A stretch of DNA of 64,000 nt from Prevotella sp. UBA3675 (lineage in GTDB: Bacteria; Bacteroidota; Bacteroidia; Bacteroidales; Bacteroidaceae): contig DFJI01000017.1 of NCBI GenBank assembly GCA_002372235.1, positions 1,899-65,898 on the forward strand, read 5' to 3'. Each line of letters starts with the position of its first letter. Position 1 is the stretch's first letter. This document shows positions 27,901 through 37,923 of the stretch, piece by piece. The position numbers and the translations under genes are program-made. The notes under the pieces were generated by a model. That model was given only the letters and a program-made list of their open reading frames with translations, made no database searches and was not told the DNA's origin.

Positions 27901-27931
27901 TTTGCTTTTTAATCTCTTATTCGTAACTTTG
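27901..27931 (+). promoter_or_regulatory. Promoter of purU
   Basis: TTTG at 27901-27904 and TAACTTTG at 27924-27931 with a 19-base spacer match the Bacteroidota consensus, 35 bases before the ATG. Confidence 0.65.
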
Positions 27932-27966
27932 CACTCTTGAAAAGAGTATATACTAAATTTCGAAAA

Positions 27967-28830
27967 ATGAAACCAACCGCAATCCTTCTCCTGCATTGTC
28001 CAGACCAACAGGGCATCATTTCGGAAGTCACAAAATTTATTACAGACAACAAGGGTAACATCGTTTATCTCGACCAATATGTTGACAAGCTCGACGGCAT
28101 GTTTTTCATGCGTATAGAATGGGAACTGGAAGAATTTCTCATACCTCGCGAAAAACTCTACGAATACATTACTACACTCTATGCCCAGCGCTACAAGATG
28201 AAGTTCAGCCTTTACTATAGCGACAAGCGCCCACGCATGGCGATCTTCGTCAGCAAGATGAGCCACTGTCTCTACGACCTGCTGGCACGCTGGAAAGCTG
28301 GTGAGTACAATGTTGACATTCCCTGCATCGTGTCGAATCACGAAGATCTTCGCTATGTGGCTGAGCAGTTTGGAATCCCCTACTACGTTTGGAGCATCAA
28401 CAAGGACCATTCCAACAAGGCAGAGGTGGAAAAAGCCGAAATGGACCTGTTAAAGAAGGAAGACATCTCGTTCATTGTCCTGGCGCGCTACATGCAGATT
28501 ATCAGCGACGACATGATTGCGGCCTACCCCCATCACATCATCAACATTCACCATTCATTCCTGCCCGCCTTCATAGGTGCCAAGCCCTATCACCAGGCAT
28601 GGGAGCGAGGCGTGAAGATCATTGGCGCAACGAGTCATTATGTCACGGCAGAGCTCGACGCAGGTCCCATCATTGAACAGGACGTGACTCGCATCACTCA
28701 CAAGGACACGCCCGAGAGCCTTGTCCTGAAAGGCAAAGACTTGGAGAAAATCGTGCTCTCACGAGCCGTGGCTAAGCACATTCAGCGCAAGATTCTGACT
28801 TACAAGAACAAGACCATCATCTTTAGTTAA
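27967..28830 (+). CDS. purU: Formyltetrahydrofolate deformylase
   Basis: Hydrolyses 10-formyl-THF to formate and THF, balancing one-carbon pools and supplying formate for purine synthesis. 287 residues: an N-terminal ACT domain (about 1-85, starting AILLLHCPDQQGIIS) and a formyltransferase-type catalytic domain with N193, H195 in INIHHSFLP and D231 in LDAGPI. I use the ATG at 27967; a TTG ten codons upstream is unlikely because it sits at the expected transcription start. It precedes the his genes by 18 bases and may share their transcript. Confidence 0.93.
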   Translation: MKPTAILLLHCPDQQGIISEVTKFITDNKGNIVYLDQYVDKLDGMFFMRIEWELEEFLIPREKLYEYITTLYAQRYKMKFSLYYSDKRPRMAIFVSKMSHCLYDLLARWKAGEYNVDIPCIVSNHEDLRYVAEQFGIPYYVWSINKDHSNKAEVEKAEMDLLKKEDISFIVLARYMQIISDDMIAAYPHHIINIHHSFLPAFIGAKPYHQAWERGVKIIGATSHYVTAELDAGPIIEQDVTRITHKDTPESLVLKGKDLEKIVLSRAVAKHIQRKILTYKNKTIIFS

Positions 28831-28848
28831 TTCATAATTTGCAGTTTT

Positions 28849-29436
28849 ATGAACGTAGCTATTGTAAAATATAATGCAGGCAACATCTTCTCGGTGGTGA
28901 ACACGCTCAAGCGATTGGGTGTCGAGCCGCTCCTGACCGACGATGCCGAGGAACTCCACAAGGCCGACCGTGTCATTTTTCCAGGACAAGGCGAGGCACG
29001 AGGAGCTATGGAATATCTGAAAGCCAGAAAGCTCGACGAGCTAATCCGCTCGCTACAGCAACCCGTGCTTGGCATCTGCGTAGGACAGCAACTGCTCTGC
29101 CGACACTCTGAGGAGGGCGATACAGACTGCATCGGAGTGTTCGATGCCGAGGTGAAGCGCTTCCGCCCCAACCGCCACGAAGAGAAAGTGCCATGCATGG
29201 GATGGAACCGCCTGTACGACACGAGCTCACCACTCATGAAAGGACTGGAACAGCAATATGTATATTTCGTACACAGTTTCTATGTTCCACTGTGTCCCGA
29301 GACCATCGCCACAGCCGACTATATCATTCCCTATAGCGCTGCGCTGCACAAGGACAATTTCTATGCCACACAGTTTCACCCGGAGAAAAGCGGTGATGCC
29401 GGCGAACAGATTCTAAAGAACTTTCTTGACCTATGA
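28849..29436 (+). CDS. hisH: Imidazole glycerol phosphate synthase, glutaminase subunit
   Basis: Class I glutamine amidotransferase subunit delivering ammonia to HisF, 195 residues. The triad is C77 in GICVGQQLLC, H177 and E179 in QFHPEKSG. It overlaps hisA by four bases (ATGA at 29433-29436). It is the first of four contiguous histidine genes. Confidence 0.95.
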   Translation: MNVAIVKYNAGNIFSVVNTLKRLGVEPLLTDDAEELHKADRVIFPGQGEARGAMEYLKARKLDELIRSLQQPVLGICVGQQLLCRHSEEGDTDCIGVFDAEVKRFRPNRHEEKVPCMGWNRLYDTSSPLMKGLEQQYVYFVHSFYVPLCPETIATADYIIPYSAALHKDNFYATQFHPEKSGDAGEQILKNFLDL

Positions 29437-30164
29437 AACAGATTGAACTGATACCTGCCATCGACATCATCGAAGGTAAATGCGTGAGACTCACTAAAGG
29501 CGACTATAGCCAGAAGACGGTCTATCGAGACTCGCCAGCCGACGTGGCCAAGGAGTTTGAGGACATGGGATTCAAACGCCTGCATGTGGTGGATCTCGAC
29601 GGAGCAAAATCGAAACACATCGTCAACAGCAACGTGCTGAGAGATATTACCTCTCAAACACATCTAACTGTCGATTTCGGAGGCGGCATCAAGACCGACG
29701 ACGACATCTGTCAAGCTTTCGAAGCTGGCGCTGCTATGGTCACGGTGGGCTCTGTAGCGGTGACCGATCCATTGCTGTTTGAGCAATGGCTCAAGAAGTA
29801 CGGTGCCGACCGCATGATCCTCGGAGCCGACGTCCGACACGGCAGGATCAGCATCAACGGATGGAAAGAAAGCTCGGACGTGGCACTGGCAGACTTTCTT
29901 GAGAAATATGTGGCAATGGGCGTGACGAACGTGCTCTGCACGGAGATTTCAAAAGACGGCACGCTTGCAGGACCTGCCATCGACCTATATAAGACCGTGA
30001 TGAACTCCTATCCTAAGCTTCACCTCATTGCCAGCGGTGGCGTAAGCGCTATCAGCGACATCGAGGCACTCAACGAGGCCGGCATACCAGGAGTGGTCTT
30101 TGGCAAAGCAATATATGAAGGACGAATCAACTTGAATGAACTATGGCACTGGCACGCAGAATAA
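29433..30164 (+). CDS. hisA: ProFAR isomerase
   Basis: Phosphoribosylformimino-AICAR-phosphate isomerase, a (beta/alpha)8 barrel of 243 residues. Catalytic Asp pair D11 (IPAIDIIEG) and D133 (GADVRHGRI), with phosphate-binding FGGGIK and ASGGVS. It overlaps hisF by 22 bases. Confidence 0.95.
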   Translation: MKQIELIPAIDIIEGKCVRLTKGDYSQKTVYRDSPADVAKEFEDMGFKRLHVVDLDGAKSKHIVNSNVLRDITSQTHLTVDFGGGIKTDDDICQAFEAGAAMVTVGSVAVTDPLLFEQWLKKYGADRMILGADVRHGRISINGWKESSDVALADFLEKYVAMGVTNVLCTEISKDGTLAGPAIDLYKTVMNSYPKLHLIASGGVSAISDIEALNEAGIPGVVFGKAIYEGRINLNELWHWHAE

Positions 30165-30901
30165 TTCCTTGTCTCGACGTAAAGAACGGCGAAACAGTTA
30201 AGGGAGTCAACTTCGTGGGACTCAGGAGCGCGGGGAATCCTGTGGAATTAGGCAAAGCCTACAGTCAGGCTGGAGCCGACGAACTGGTATTCCTTGACAT
30301 CACGGCTTCGTTTGAAGGCCGAAAGACCTTCACGGAAATGGTCACACGTGTGGCTGAGGCCATCAACATACCGTTCACCGTAGGAGGCGGCATCAACGAA
30401 CTGGCCGACGTGGAGCGACTGCTCTATGCCGGAGCCGACAAGGTGAGTGTGAACAGCGCAGCCCTGCGCCGCCCGGAACTGATTGAGGAGATAGCCACCC
30501 AATTCGGCTCGCAGGTTTGTGTCTGTGCCATTGATGCCAGACACGATGAAGACGGATGGCACTGCTATCTGAAAGGTGGGCGCGAGCGAACGGAACGAGG
30601 ACTCTTTGAATGGGCACGCGAAGCACAGGAACGAGGAGCCGGAGAGATTCTGTTCACAAGCATGGACCACGACGGGGTGAAGACTGGCTATGCCAATGAA
30701 GCATTGGCGCAACTGGCAGACAATCTGAACATTCCCGTCATAGCCAGTGGAGGTGCAGGAAAGAAAGAGCATTTCAGAGATGCCTTCCTGCTGGGCAAAG
30801 CCGATGCGGCACTCGCTGCCAGTGTGTTCCACTTCGGAGAGATTGCCATTCCAGAACTGAAGAAATATTTACATGATGAAGGAATAGACGTTCGTCTATA
30901 A
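30143..30901 (+). CDS. hisF: Imidazole glycerol phosphate synthase, cyclase subunit
   Basis: Cyclase barrel using ammonia from HisH to make IGP and AICAR, 252 residues. D12 (IPCLDVKNG) and D131 ([10 protein letters not shown]) are the catalytic acids; VGGGIN and ASGGAG bind phosphates. The start lies within the hisA 3' end. Confidence 0.95.
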   Translation: MALARRIIPCLDVKNGETVKGVNFVGLRSAGNPVELGKAYSQAGADELVFLDITASFEGRKTFTEMVTRVAEAINIPFTVGGGINELADVERLLYAGADKVSVNSAALRRPELIEEIATQFGSQVCVCAIDARHDEDGWHCYLKGGRERTERGLFEWAREAQERGAGEILFTSMDHDGVKTGYANEALAQLADNLNIPVIASGGAGKKEHFRDAFLLGKADAALAASVFHFGEIAIPELKKYLHDEGIDVRL

Positions 30902-30925
30902 AAAACTGACACATACTGAAATAAC

Positions 30926-31573
30926 ATGAAAATAGACTTTGATAAATGCGGCGGCCTGGTGCCTGCCATCATACAAGACGCAAAGACACGAAACGTGCTC
31001 ATGCTGGGCTTCATGAATCAAGAAGCCTACGACACGACTGTTGCAACCAAACATGTTACGTTCTGGAGTCGTACACGTAATTGTCTTTGGACAAAGGGCG
31101 AGACTTCAGGTCACTATCTGAATCTCGTGAGCATTCAGAACGACTGCGACAATGATACACTGCTCATAAAAGTGAACCCCATAGGGCCTACCTGCCACAC
31201 AGGCACTGATACTTGCTGGGGAGAAGAGAATAGCAGCAATCCAATAGAATTCCTAAGCGAGTTGCAGGACTTCATTGAGCTACGCCACAAACAGATGCCT
31301 GAAGGCAGCTACACCACTAAGTTGTTCAGCGACGGTGTGAACAAGATGGCACAGAAGGTGGGCGAAGAAGCACTGGAGACAGTGATTGAGGCAACCAACG
31401 GTACAAAGGAGCACTTAGTATATGAAGCCTCCGACCTACTCTACCACCTCATCGTGCTGCTCACAAGCAAAGGTCTCCGTATCGAAGACGTGGCTGAAGA
31501 GCTGCACCACCGTCATGACCCTAACTGGGATGCCCAGCGCAGGAAAGCCAAGGCTGAAGGCACGATGAAATGA
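30926..31573 (+). CDS. hisI: Bifunctional PR-AMP cyclohydrolase / PR-ATP pyrophosphatase
   Basis: Fused HisI-HisE protein, 215 residues, catalysing steps 2 and 3 of histidine synthesis. The cyclohydrolase domain (about 1-110) shows TFWSRTRNCLWTKGETSGH and the metal-binding CDNDTLL and GPTCHTG blocks. The pyrophosphatase domain (about 120-200) has KVGEEALETVIEA. hisG, hisD, hisC and hisB are not in this window. Confidence 0.95.
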   Translation: MKIDFDKCGGLVPAIIQDAKTRNVLMLGFMNQEAYDTTVATKHVTFWSRTRNCLWTKGETSGHYLNLVSIQNDCDNDTLLIKVNPIGPTCHTGTDTCWGEENSSNPIEFLSELQDFIELRHKQMPEGSYTTKLFSDGVNKMAQKVGEEALETVIEATNGTKEHLVYEASDLLYHLIVLLTSKGLRIEDVAEELHHRHDPNWDAQRRKAKAEGTMK

Positions 31574-31626
31574 GCGGCATCCCGCACAAGAGAACATAAG
31601 TTATAGACTTCACATAACATCATGCA

Positions 31627-32331
31627 ATGCTTGTAGAATATAAGAACGCAACAATTTGCCAACAAGACGGAACGACCATCCTGAAGAATGTGGACTTCAA
31701 CGTCGGTGAAGGAGAGTTTATCTATCTCATCGGACGAGTGGGGTCAGGAAAGAGTTCGCTGCTGAAGACCATCTACTTCGAGCTCGACATAGACGAAGCA
31801 GATGAAGCAACGGTCTTTGGAACCAATCTGAAGACACTACGCCGAAAGCACATTCCGGCTCTGCGCCGACAGATGGGCATCGTATTCCAGGACTTTCAAC
31901 TGCTGTCACACTTCACCGTGTATAAGAACCTGAGATTCGTGCTTAGAGCTACCGGGTGGAAGAAATCACAAGTAGATGACCGCATCGAAGAGGTGCTCAG
32001 CCTGGTAAACATGAAAGACAAGATGTTGTGTCTGCCTCACGAGCTTTCAGGTGGCGAACAGCAGCGTGTGGCTATTGCACGTGCACTGCTCAACAGCCCG
32101 AAGATGATTGTGGCTGACGAGCCGACTGGCAATCTCGACCCCGAGACGGCAAAGAACATCATGGAAATATTGCGCAAGATTTCACAAGAAGGGACTGCTG
32201 TTGTAATGTCCACACACAACATGCCTTTGCTGGATCTCTATCCGGGCATTGTGTATCGCTGCTTTGACGGTAAGCTGGAAAAGGTTTCAAGCGAAAACGA
32301 GAAACAGGAAATGGAGAAAAGTCTGGAATAA
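31627..32331 (+). CDS. ftsE: FtsE-like cell-division ABC ATPase
   Basis: ATP-binding subunit of the FtsEX type that regulates peptidoglycan hydrolysis at division, 234 residues. Walker A GRVGSGKS at 36-43, signature LSGGEQQRVAIARALL, Walker B IVADEPTGNLD and the switch histidine in MSTHN are intact. The permease gene ftsX is not adjacent, so the name rests on overall resemblance to FtsE; a LolD/MacB-type exporter ATPase is the alternative. It precedes lysC by 36 bases. Confidence 0.8.
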   Translation: MLVEYKNATICQQDGTTILKNVDFNVGEGEFIYLIGRVGSGKSSLLKTIYFELDIDEADEATVFGTNLKTLRRKHIPALRRQMGIVFQDFQLLSHFTVYKNLRFVLRATGWKKSQVDDRIEEVLSLVNMKDKMLCLPHELSGGEQQRVAIARALLNSPKMIVADEPTGNLDPETAKNIMEILRKISQEGTAVVMSTHNMPLLDLYPGIVYRCFDGKLEKVSSENEKQEMEKSLE

Positions 32332-32367
32332 GGACAGAAACGAAAATAAAAAACATATACAAAGACT

Positions 32368-33687
32368 ATGAAAGTAATGAAGTTCGGTGGCACCTCAGTA
32401 GGTAGCCCGCAAAGAATGAAGGAAGTGACAAAGCTCATCACAAAGTCGGGTGAGCCAGTGTTTGTGGTATTGTCAGCCATGTCGGGTACGACCAACTCCC
32501 TGGTTGAAATCTCGGATTATCTTTACAAGAAGAATGCCGACGGAGCAAACGAAGTGATCAACAGGCTGGAACAAAAGTACCTGCACCACACGGAGGAGCT
32601 CTATACGAGCAGCGAATATAAGCAGATGACGAACGACTTCTTGCGCGATGAGTTTCAGTATCTGCGTTCGTTCACGAAGGAACTGTTCACGAGCTTCGAG
32701 GAGAAGAGCATCGTAGCACAAGGCGAGATGATGTCAACCAATATGGTCGTAAACTACATGAAGGAGCAAAGCATTGATGCCATCCTGATTAATGCACTCG
32801 ACTTCATGCGTACAGACAAGAACGCTGAGCCAGACCCCGTCTATATCAAAGAGAAGCTGAATGCAATTCTTGAGAAGGAAGGCGGTCATCAGGTATATGT
32901 CACCCAAGGCTTCATCTGCCGCAATGCTTACGGAGAGATTGACAACCTGCAACGTGGCGGCAGCGACTATACCGCCTCACTCATCGGTGCTGCCATTAAT
33001 GCCGAGGAGATTCAAATCTGGACCGACATTGACGGTATGCACAACAACGACCCGCGTATCGTTGACAAAACAGAGCCCGTACATCAGCTCCATTTCGAAG
33101 AGGCTGCCGAGCTGGCTTATTTCGGAGCAAAGATCCTGCACCCCACCTGCGTACAGCCTGCCAAATATGCAGGTATTCCCGTGCGTCTGCTCAACACGAT
33201 GGATCCCGATGCTGAAGGCACCACTATTTCGAATGCTACGGAATACGGCAAAATCAAAGCCGTGGCTGCAAAGGACAACATCATCGCCATCAAGATTAAG
33301 TCGAGCCGCATGTTGCTTGCCACAGGCTTCCTGCGCAAGGTGTTCGAAATCTTTGAGAGCTATCAGACACCTATCGACATGGTGTGTACCTCTGAGGTAG
33401 GCGTTTCCATGTCAATAGACAATTCGGCCCACTTAGGCGAGATTGTTGACGAGTTGAAGAAGTACGGTACTGTGACCGTTGACACTGGCATGTGCGTGGT
33501 ATGTGTGGTAGGAGACCTCGACTGGTCGAACATCGGCTTCGAGACGCGCGTGCTGGATGCCATGAAGAACATCCCGGTACGAATGATCAGCTACGGTGGA
33601 TCGAACTATAATATATCATTCCTGGTACGTGAGGAAGACAAGAAACGCGCACTTCAGGCACTGAGTGACACACTGTTCAACAAATAA
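32368..33687 (+). CDS. lysC: Aspartate kinase
   Basis: Monofunctional aspartokinase, 439 residues, first step from aspartate to lysine, threonine and methionine. Opens with MKVMKFGGTSVG; RGGSDYTASLIGAAI and the catalytic-domain WTDIDGM block are clear; two C-terminal ACT domains (about 300-439) probably sense lysine. No homoserine dehydrogenase fusion. lysA follows after 21 bases, forming a lysine pair. Confidence 0.94.
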   Translation: MKVMKFGGTSVGSPQRMKEVTKLITKSGEPVFVVLSAMSGTTNSLVEISDYLYKKNADGANEVINRLEQKYLHHTEELYTSSEYKQMTNDFLRDEFQYLRSFTKELFTSFEEKSIVAQGEMMSTNMVVNYMKEQSIDAILINALDFMRTDKNAEPDPVYIKEKLNAILEKEGGHQVYVTQGFICRNAYGEIDNLQRGGSDYTASLIGAAINAEEIQIWTDIDGMHNNDPRIVDKTEPVHQLHFEEAAELAYFGAKILHPTCVQPAKYAGIPVRLLNTMDPDAEGTTISNATEYGKIKAVAAKDNIIAIKIKSSRMLLATGFLRKVFEIFESYQTPIDMVCTSEVGVSMSIDNSAHLGEIVDELKKYGTVTVDTGMCVVCVVGDLDWSNIGFETRVLDAMKNIPVRMISYGGSNYNISFLVREEDKKRALQALSDTLFNK

Positions 33688-33708
33688 CAATACCTCCTCC
33701 AACAAAAA

Positions 33709-34869
33709 ATGAAAGGCAAGTTCCCATTAGAACAGTTCGCAAAAATGCGGACACCCTTCTATTACTATGACACGGAGCTGTTAAGGACAACGCTACGAGC
33801 TATCAACGAGGAAACTCGAAAGCATGAAGACTTCTGCGTTCACTATGCCGTGAAGGCCAATGCAAATCCCAAGGTGCTGCGCTACATTCGTGAGGCAGGA
33901 TTGGGAGCCGACTGTGTGAGTGGCGGTGAGATTGAAGCTGCTATCCGAGCAGGATTTCCACACGACAAGATTGTCTTCGCTGGCGTGGGCAAAAGCGACT
34001 GGGAGATAGAGCTGGGTCTGGACCACGACATCTTCTGCTTCAATGTTGAAAGCGTGCCCGAACTGGAAGTCATCAATGAGCTTGCCGGTGCAAGGGGCAA
34101 GACGGCCAAAGTGGCTTTCCGCATCAATCCGGATGTGGGAGCACATACTCATGCGAATATCACCACTGGCTTGGCTGAGAACAAGTTCGGCATTGCCATG
34201 CGCGACATGCAAAGTGTCATAGAACTGGCCGCACAGCTGAAGAACGTGAAGTTCGTGGGACTGCATTTCCATATCGGCTCACAGATCTTGGACATGGGTG
34301 ACTTTCAAGCACTCTGCAATCGGATCAACGAGCTCCAGAACCAGCTCGAGAGTCATCACATCTGCATAGAGAATATCAACGTGGGAGGAGGGCTTGGCAT
34401 AGATTACCAACATCCTAACCGCATACCTATTCCCGACTTCAAAGCCTACTTCGATACTTATGCGAAGCATCTGAAAAGACGTCCCGGACAAGTGATCCAC
34501 TTTGAACTGGGACGTGCAGTAGTGGCGCAATGCGGATCACTGATCTCACGTACCTTATATATTAAAGAAGGTACTCACAAGAAGTTTGCCATACTCGATG
34601 CAGGCATGACCGACCTCATTCGCCCTGCGCTCTATCAAGCCTTTCACAAGATTGAGAACCTTTCGAGTGAGGAGCCTATGCAGACCTACGATGTGGTAGG
34701 CCCCATCTGCGAGTCGAGTGACGTGTTTGCCAAACAGACTGACCTGAATGCCGCGCATCGGGGCGACATAATGGCAATACGCTCTGCCGGTGCCTATGGC
34801 GAGATCATGGCTTCAAGCTATAATTGCAGACAGCTGCCTAAAGGCTTTGTCAGCGAGGATCTTATGTAA
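33709..34869 (+). CDS. lysA: Diaminopimelate decarboxylase
   Basis: PLP-dependent last step of lysine synthesis, 386 residues, fold III alanine-racemase-like barrel plus beta domain. The PLP lysine is K49 in HYAVKANAN; HFHIGSQI, the glycine-rich NVGGGLGIDY phosphate-binding loop and the C-terminal CESSDVFAK block (with catalytic Cys) are diagnostic. It is downstream of lysC in the same transcription direction. Confidence 0.95.
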   Translation: MKGKFPLEQFAKMRTPFYYYDTELLRTTLRAINEETRKHEDFCVHYAVKANANPKVLRYIREAGLGADCVSGGEIEAAIRAGFPHDKIVFAGVGKSDWEIELGLDHDIFCFNVESVPELEVINELAGARGKTAKVAFRINPDVGAHTHANITTGLAENKFGIAMRDMQSVIELAAQLKNVKFVGLHFHIGSQILDMGDFQALCNRINELQNQLESHHICIENINVGGGLGIDYQHPNRIPIPDFKAYFDTYAKHLKRRPGQVIHFELGRAVVAQCGSLISRTLYIKEGTHKKFAILDAGMTDLIRPALYQAFHKIENLSSEEPMQTYDVVGPICESSDVFAKQTDLNAAHRGDIMAIRSAGAYGEIMASSYNCRQLPKGFVSEDLM

Positions 34870-34899
34870 CAAACGGCTCTAACAATTCTGCGCTATCGA

Positions 34900-35931
34900 A
34901 TGTCAATAAAAGTGCTTCATATATATCCGCAATCCGACAGCATGATTGCACAATACGTGAATCTGGTGAAGAAGGATAAGAGCATGGAAATGATGGCTTG
35001 CGATGACCCCAAACAGGTACAACAATGCTGCAAGGAGTTCAGTCCCAACATTCTTCATCTGCATGGCTGCAATGCTAACGAGCTCACCAAGGCAGCTCTT
35101 TGGGCAAGAAGCCAGGGCATTCGTATTGTAGTAACGCCACATGGCCAATTAGAGTCGTGGGAGCCAGCACCGCAGAAGCTCATGAACTCGAACATTCAGA
35201 CACTCGTCGGTCATGCCTATGCAATGATAGCACGCGGCCCGATTGAGGCAGAAGAATTGAAGAAACAAGGATGGAACTCGCGCATAGAGACGGTTTACAA
35301 TCCTATCGTCACACGTTCTACGACAATCGAGAAATTGCAAGAGGCGCATCGCAGGATTTACGAACAGGTGATGATTTCAAATGTTTTCGAACTGATGGAC
35401 GAGAACACCCGTGCAGCCATGCGCTCTTTACTCAAAGTGGGTATCACGCACGATGAAAGATGGGCAAAGCCGTTTGATAAAGCTTCTGCAGATTGGAATC
35501 TTATGCTCATCTATGCTGAGCAAGAGGGCGTCACACCTTATTTAGAAAGAGGGATGGTGAACATGGGAATCAGCATTCCACGAAGAAGCCTCCTATCCAG
35601 TTATCTGCCCAATGATTATAAAAAGCCAGCGTCAGTCGCAGGAAAGCCCATCATCGAGATGGTCAGAGAGATACGGCAAAAAGCAGAAGCCGGCGAGCTG
35701 TCCTTATTGCCTTTGCTGGAACTGGACCAAGCATTAAGACACGACGATGTTGAGGATGACGTGCTGATGCAACAGCTAAAGAGTGAACGGCTGGACAGTT
35801 TCTTTTCTGCCCTTCTGCAAATATTGAAAGAACAAAGTAACTTTGACGAAGGTTTCATGCCCTGTGCTCCGACAAACGGCACTGAGGCAAAACGAATCAG
35901 AGAGAAGATAGAAAAACATCTTGAAATATGA
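34900..35931 (+). CDS. Unknown protein with a GT-B-like N-terminal half
   Basis: 343 residues, function not recognised. Residues 1-135 look like the N-terminal Rossmann half of family 4 glycosyltransferases: KVLHIYPQSDS at the start, ILHLHGCNAN, and VVTPHGQLESW, then MIARGPIEAEELKKQGW and VYNPIV, where a GT4 enzyme would pass to its nucleotide-sugar domain. From about 140 the sequence becomes helical and charged, without the EX7E motif of GT4 enzymes, so transferase activity is doubtful. No signal peptide or membrane segment. Its stop overlaps the fbp ATG (ATGA, 35928-35931), implying coupled translation with a gluconeogenic enzyme. Confidence 0.7.
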   Translation: MSIKVLHIYPQSDSMIAQYVNLVKKDKSMEMMACDDPKQVQQCCKEFSPNILHLHGCNANELTKAALWARSQGIRIVVTPHGQLESWEPAPQKLMNSNIQTLVGHAYAMIARGPIEAEELKKQGWNSRIETVYNPIVTRSTTIEKLQEAHRRIYEQVMISNVFELMDENTRAAMRSLLKVGITHDERWAKPFDKASADWNLMLIYAEQEGVTPYLERGMVNMGISIPRRSLLSSYLPNDYKKPASVAGKPIIEMVREIRQKAEAGELSLLPLLELDQALRHDDVEDDVLMQQLKSERLDSFFSALLQILKEQSNFDEGFMPCAPTNGTEAKRIREKIEKHLEI

Positions 35932-37892
35932 ATAACGAAGAAGAACGATATTTAAATCTGCTTTCACATACATTCCCTACCGTAGCAGATGCTGCAGGGG
36001 AAATTATCAACCTTGAAGCAATCCTAAACTTGCCCAAGGGCACAGAACACTTTCTGGCTGATCTGCACGGAGAGCATGAGGCTTTCATTCACGTGCTGAA
36101 AAATGCCTCCGGAAACATCAAGCGTAAGGTATCGGAAATATTCGGCAACTCTATACGTGAGACTGAGAAAAAAGAACTCTGCACGCTCATCTACTATCCA
36201 GAACAGAAGCTGGAGCTTATTAAAGCTGTAGAACAAGACATTGACGACTGGTATCACATCACCATTCATCAGCTGGTGAAGGTGTGTCGCGAAGTGTCAT
36301 CTAAATATACGCGCTCGAAAGTGCGCAAGTCCCTGCCGGAAGAATTCTCCTACATTATTGAAGAGCTGCTCCATGAACGCTCCGACGACCAAGACAAGGC
36401 TGCGTATGTAGCTGTTATTGTTGACACAATCATATCAACAGGACGTGCCGACGACTTTATCACGGCCATCTGCAACGTCATTCACCGGCTGGCTATCGAC
36501 CAGCTCCACATCTTAGGCGACATCTATGATCGAGGTCCCGGAGCACACATCATTCTCGACACCTTGCGCCAATACCATGCATGGGACATTCAATGGGGCA
36601 ACCATGACATGCTCTGGATGGGAGCCTCGGCAGGCAACGATGCATGTATATGCAATGTCCTTCGCCTATCGCTCCGCTATGCCAACCTTGCCACGCTTGA
36701 AGAAGGATATGGCATCAACCTCGTTCCCCTTGCAACATTTGCATTGGAGACCTATGGCGACGATCCGTGTACTGAGTTCATTCCAAAGCTCCTGAAAGGA
36801 ATCTCCATGGACGACAAGACACTGCAGCTGACAGCCAAGATGCACAAGGCAATCTCCGTCATTCAGTTCAAGCAGGAAGCCAGCATCTTCCACCGTCGCC
36901 CTGAATGGAACATGGAGGACCGCTGTTTGTTGGAGACTATTGATTTTGAGAAGCATACCTGCACCATTGCCGGAAAAGCCTACGAGATGAAATCGTGCAA
37001 TTTCCCCACCATCGACCCCAATCATCCGTCTGAGATGACTGAAGAAGAGACGGCTCTCATGCAGAAGCTGCATCACTCGTTCCGCGTGAGCGAAAAGCTC
37101 AGAAAGCATATACGCATCATCCTCAGCCACGGGTGCATGTATAACATCTGCAATCAGAATCTGCTCTTCCACGCCTCCATCCCCCTAAATGCCGACGGGA
37201 CTTTGAAGAACGTGGAAATCTTAGGGAAGCAATATGCAGGGAAAGAGCTCATGTCGTATATCGGGCAGTTGGTGAGAGCCGCTTTCCAAAACGATTCGCC
37301 TGCCGACCTCAAACAGTATGCAAAGGATTACTTCCTCTACCTTTGGTGCGGCAAGGACTCCCCACTGTTCGACAAGTCGAAGATGGCTACTTTCGAGCGC
37401 TATTTCCTGAGTGACCGCGATACTTACAAGGAAGAGAAAGGCAACTACTTCCTGCTGAGAGACTCAGAGGAAATCTGCGATCGCATTCTCGATGCTTTCG
37501 GTGTGAGCGGTACGAATCGCCATATCATCAACGGACATGTGCCCGTTCATGCGTCGAAGGGCGAGAATCCCATCAAGGCAGGAGGAAAGCTGATGGTGAT
37601 TGACGGTGGTTTCTCAGAGGCTTATCATTCAGAGACAGGCATTGCCGGTTACACGCTCGTCTATCACAGCCGGGGATTCCAACTCGTACAGCACGAGCCG
37701 TTCACCAGTGCCCAAGATGCCATCATAAGGGGAACCGACATCAAATCGACCACTCAGATTGTTGAAATGTCAACCCACCGCATGCTTGTAGCCGATACGG
37801 ACAAGGGCGAGGAGCTGCGCCACCAGATTGCAGACCTGAAGAACCTACTCTATGCCTACAGGCACGGCATCATCAAGGAGAAGAGAAACTAA
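35928..37892 (+). CDS. fbp: Fructose-1,6-bisphosphatase, class III
   Basis: 654-residue metallophosphatase of the Firmicutes/Bacteroidota class III type, releasing phosphate from fructose 1,6-bisphosphate in gluconeogenesis. Calcineurin-like metal motifs are present: D45-L-H47, GDIYDRG with D198, and GNHD with N225-H226-D227. The long central insert and the C-terminal INGHVPVHASKGENP block are typical of this class, which has no similarity to E. coli Fbp. Confidence 0.94.
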   Translation: MNNEEERYLNLLSHTFPTVADAAGEIINLEAILNLPKGTEHFLADLHGEHEAFIHVLKNASGNIKRKVSEIFGNSIRETEKKELCTLIYYPEQKLELIKAVEQDIDDWYHITIHQLVKVCREVSSKYTRSKVRKSLPEEFSYIIEELLHERSDDQDKAAYVAVIVDTIISTGRADDFITAICNVIHRLAIDQLHILGDIYDRGPGAHIILDTLRQYHAWDIQWGNHDMLWMGASAGNDACICNVLRLSLRYANLATLEEGYGINLVPLATFALETYGDDPCTEFIPKLLKGISMDDKTLQLTAKMHKAISVIQFKQEASIFHRRPEWNMEDRCLLETIDFEKHTCTIAGKAYEMKSCNFPTIDPNHPSEMTEEETALMQKLHHSFRVSEKLRKHIRIILSHGCMYNICNQNLLFHASIPLNADGTLKNVEILGKQYAGKELMSYIGQLVRAAFQNDSPADLKQYAKDYFLYLWCGKDSPLFDKSKMATFERYFLSDRDTYKEEKGNYFLLRDSEEICDRILDAFGVSGTNRHIINGHVPVHASKGENPIKAGGKLMVIDGGFSEAYHSETGIAGYTLVYHSRGFQLVQHEPFTSAQDAIIRGTDIKSTTQIVEMSTHRMLVADTDKGEELRHQIADLKNLLYAYRHGIIKEKRN

Positions 37893-37923
37893 AGAGCATC
37901 ACACACATCAATCAGTATATATC

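Larger units (their letters stand above)
27617..27966. other. Divergent leuA/purU intergenic region
   Basis: 350 bases with promoters for both sides but no gene. The middle holds ATGCAAAAAC twice, at 27818-27827 and 27838-27847, exactly 20 bases apart, which could be a regulator site. No T-box, leader peptide with leucine codons, or attenuator hairpin was recognised in the roughly 60-base leuA leader. Confidence 0.5.
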
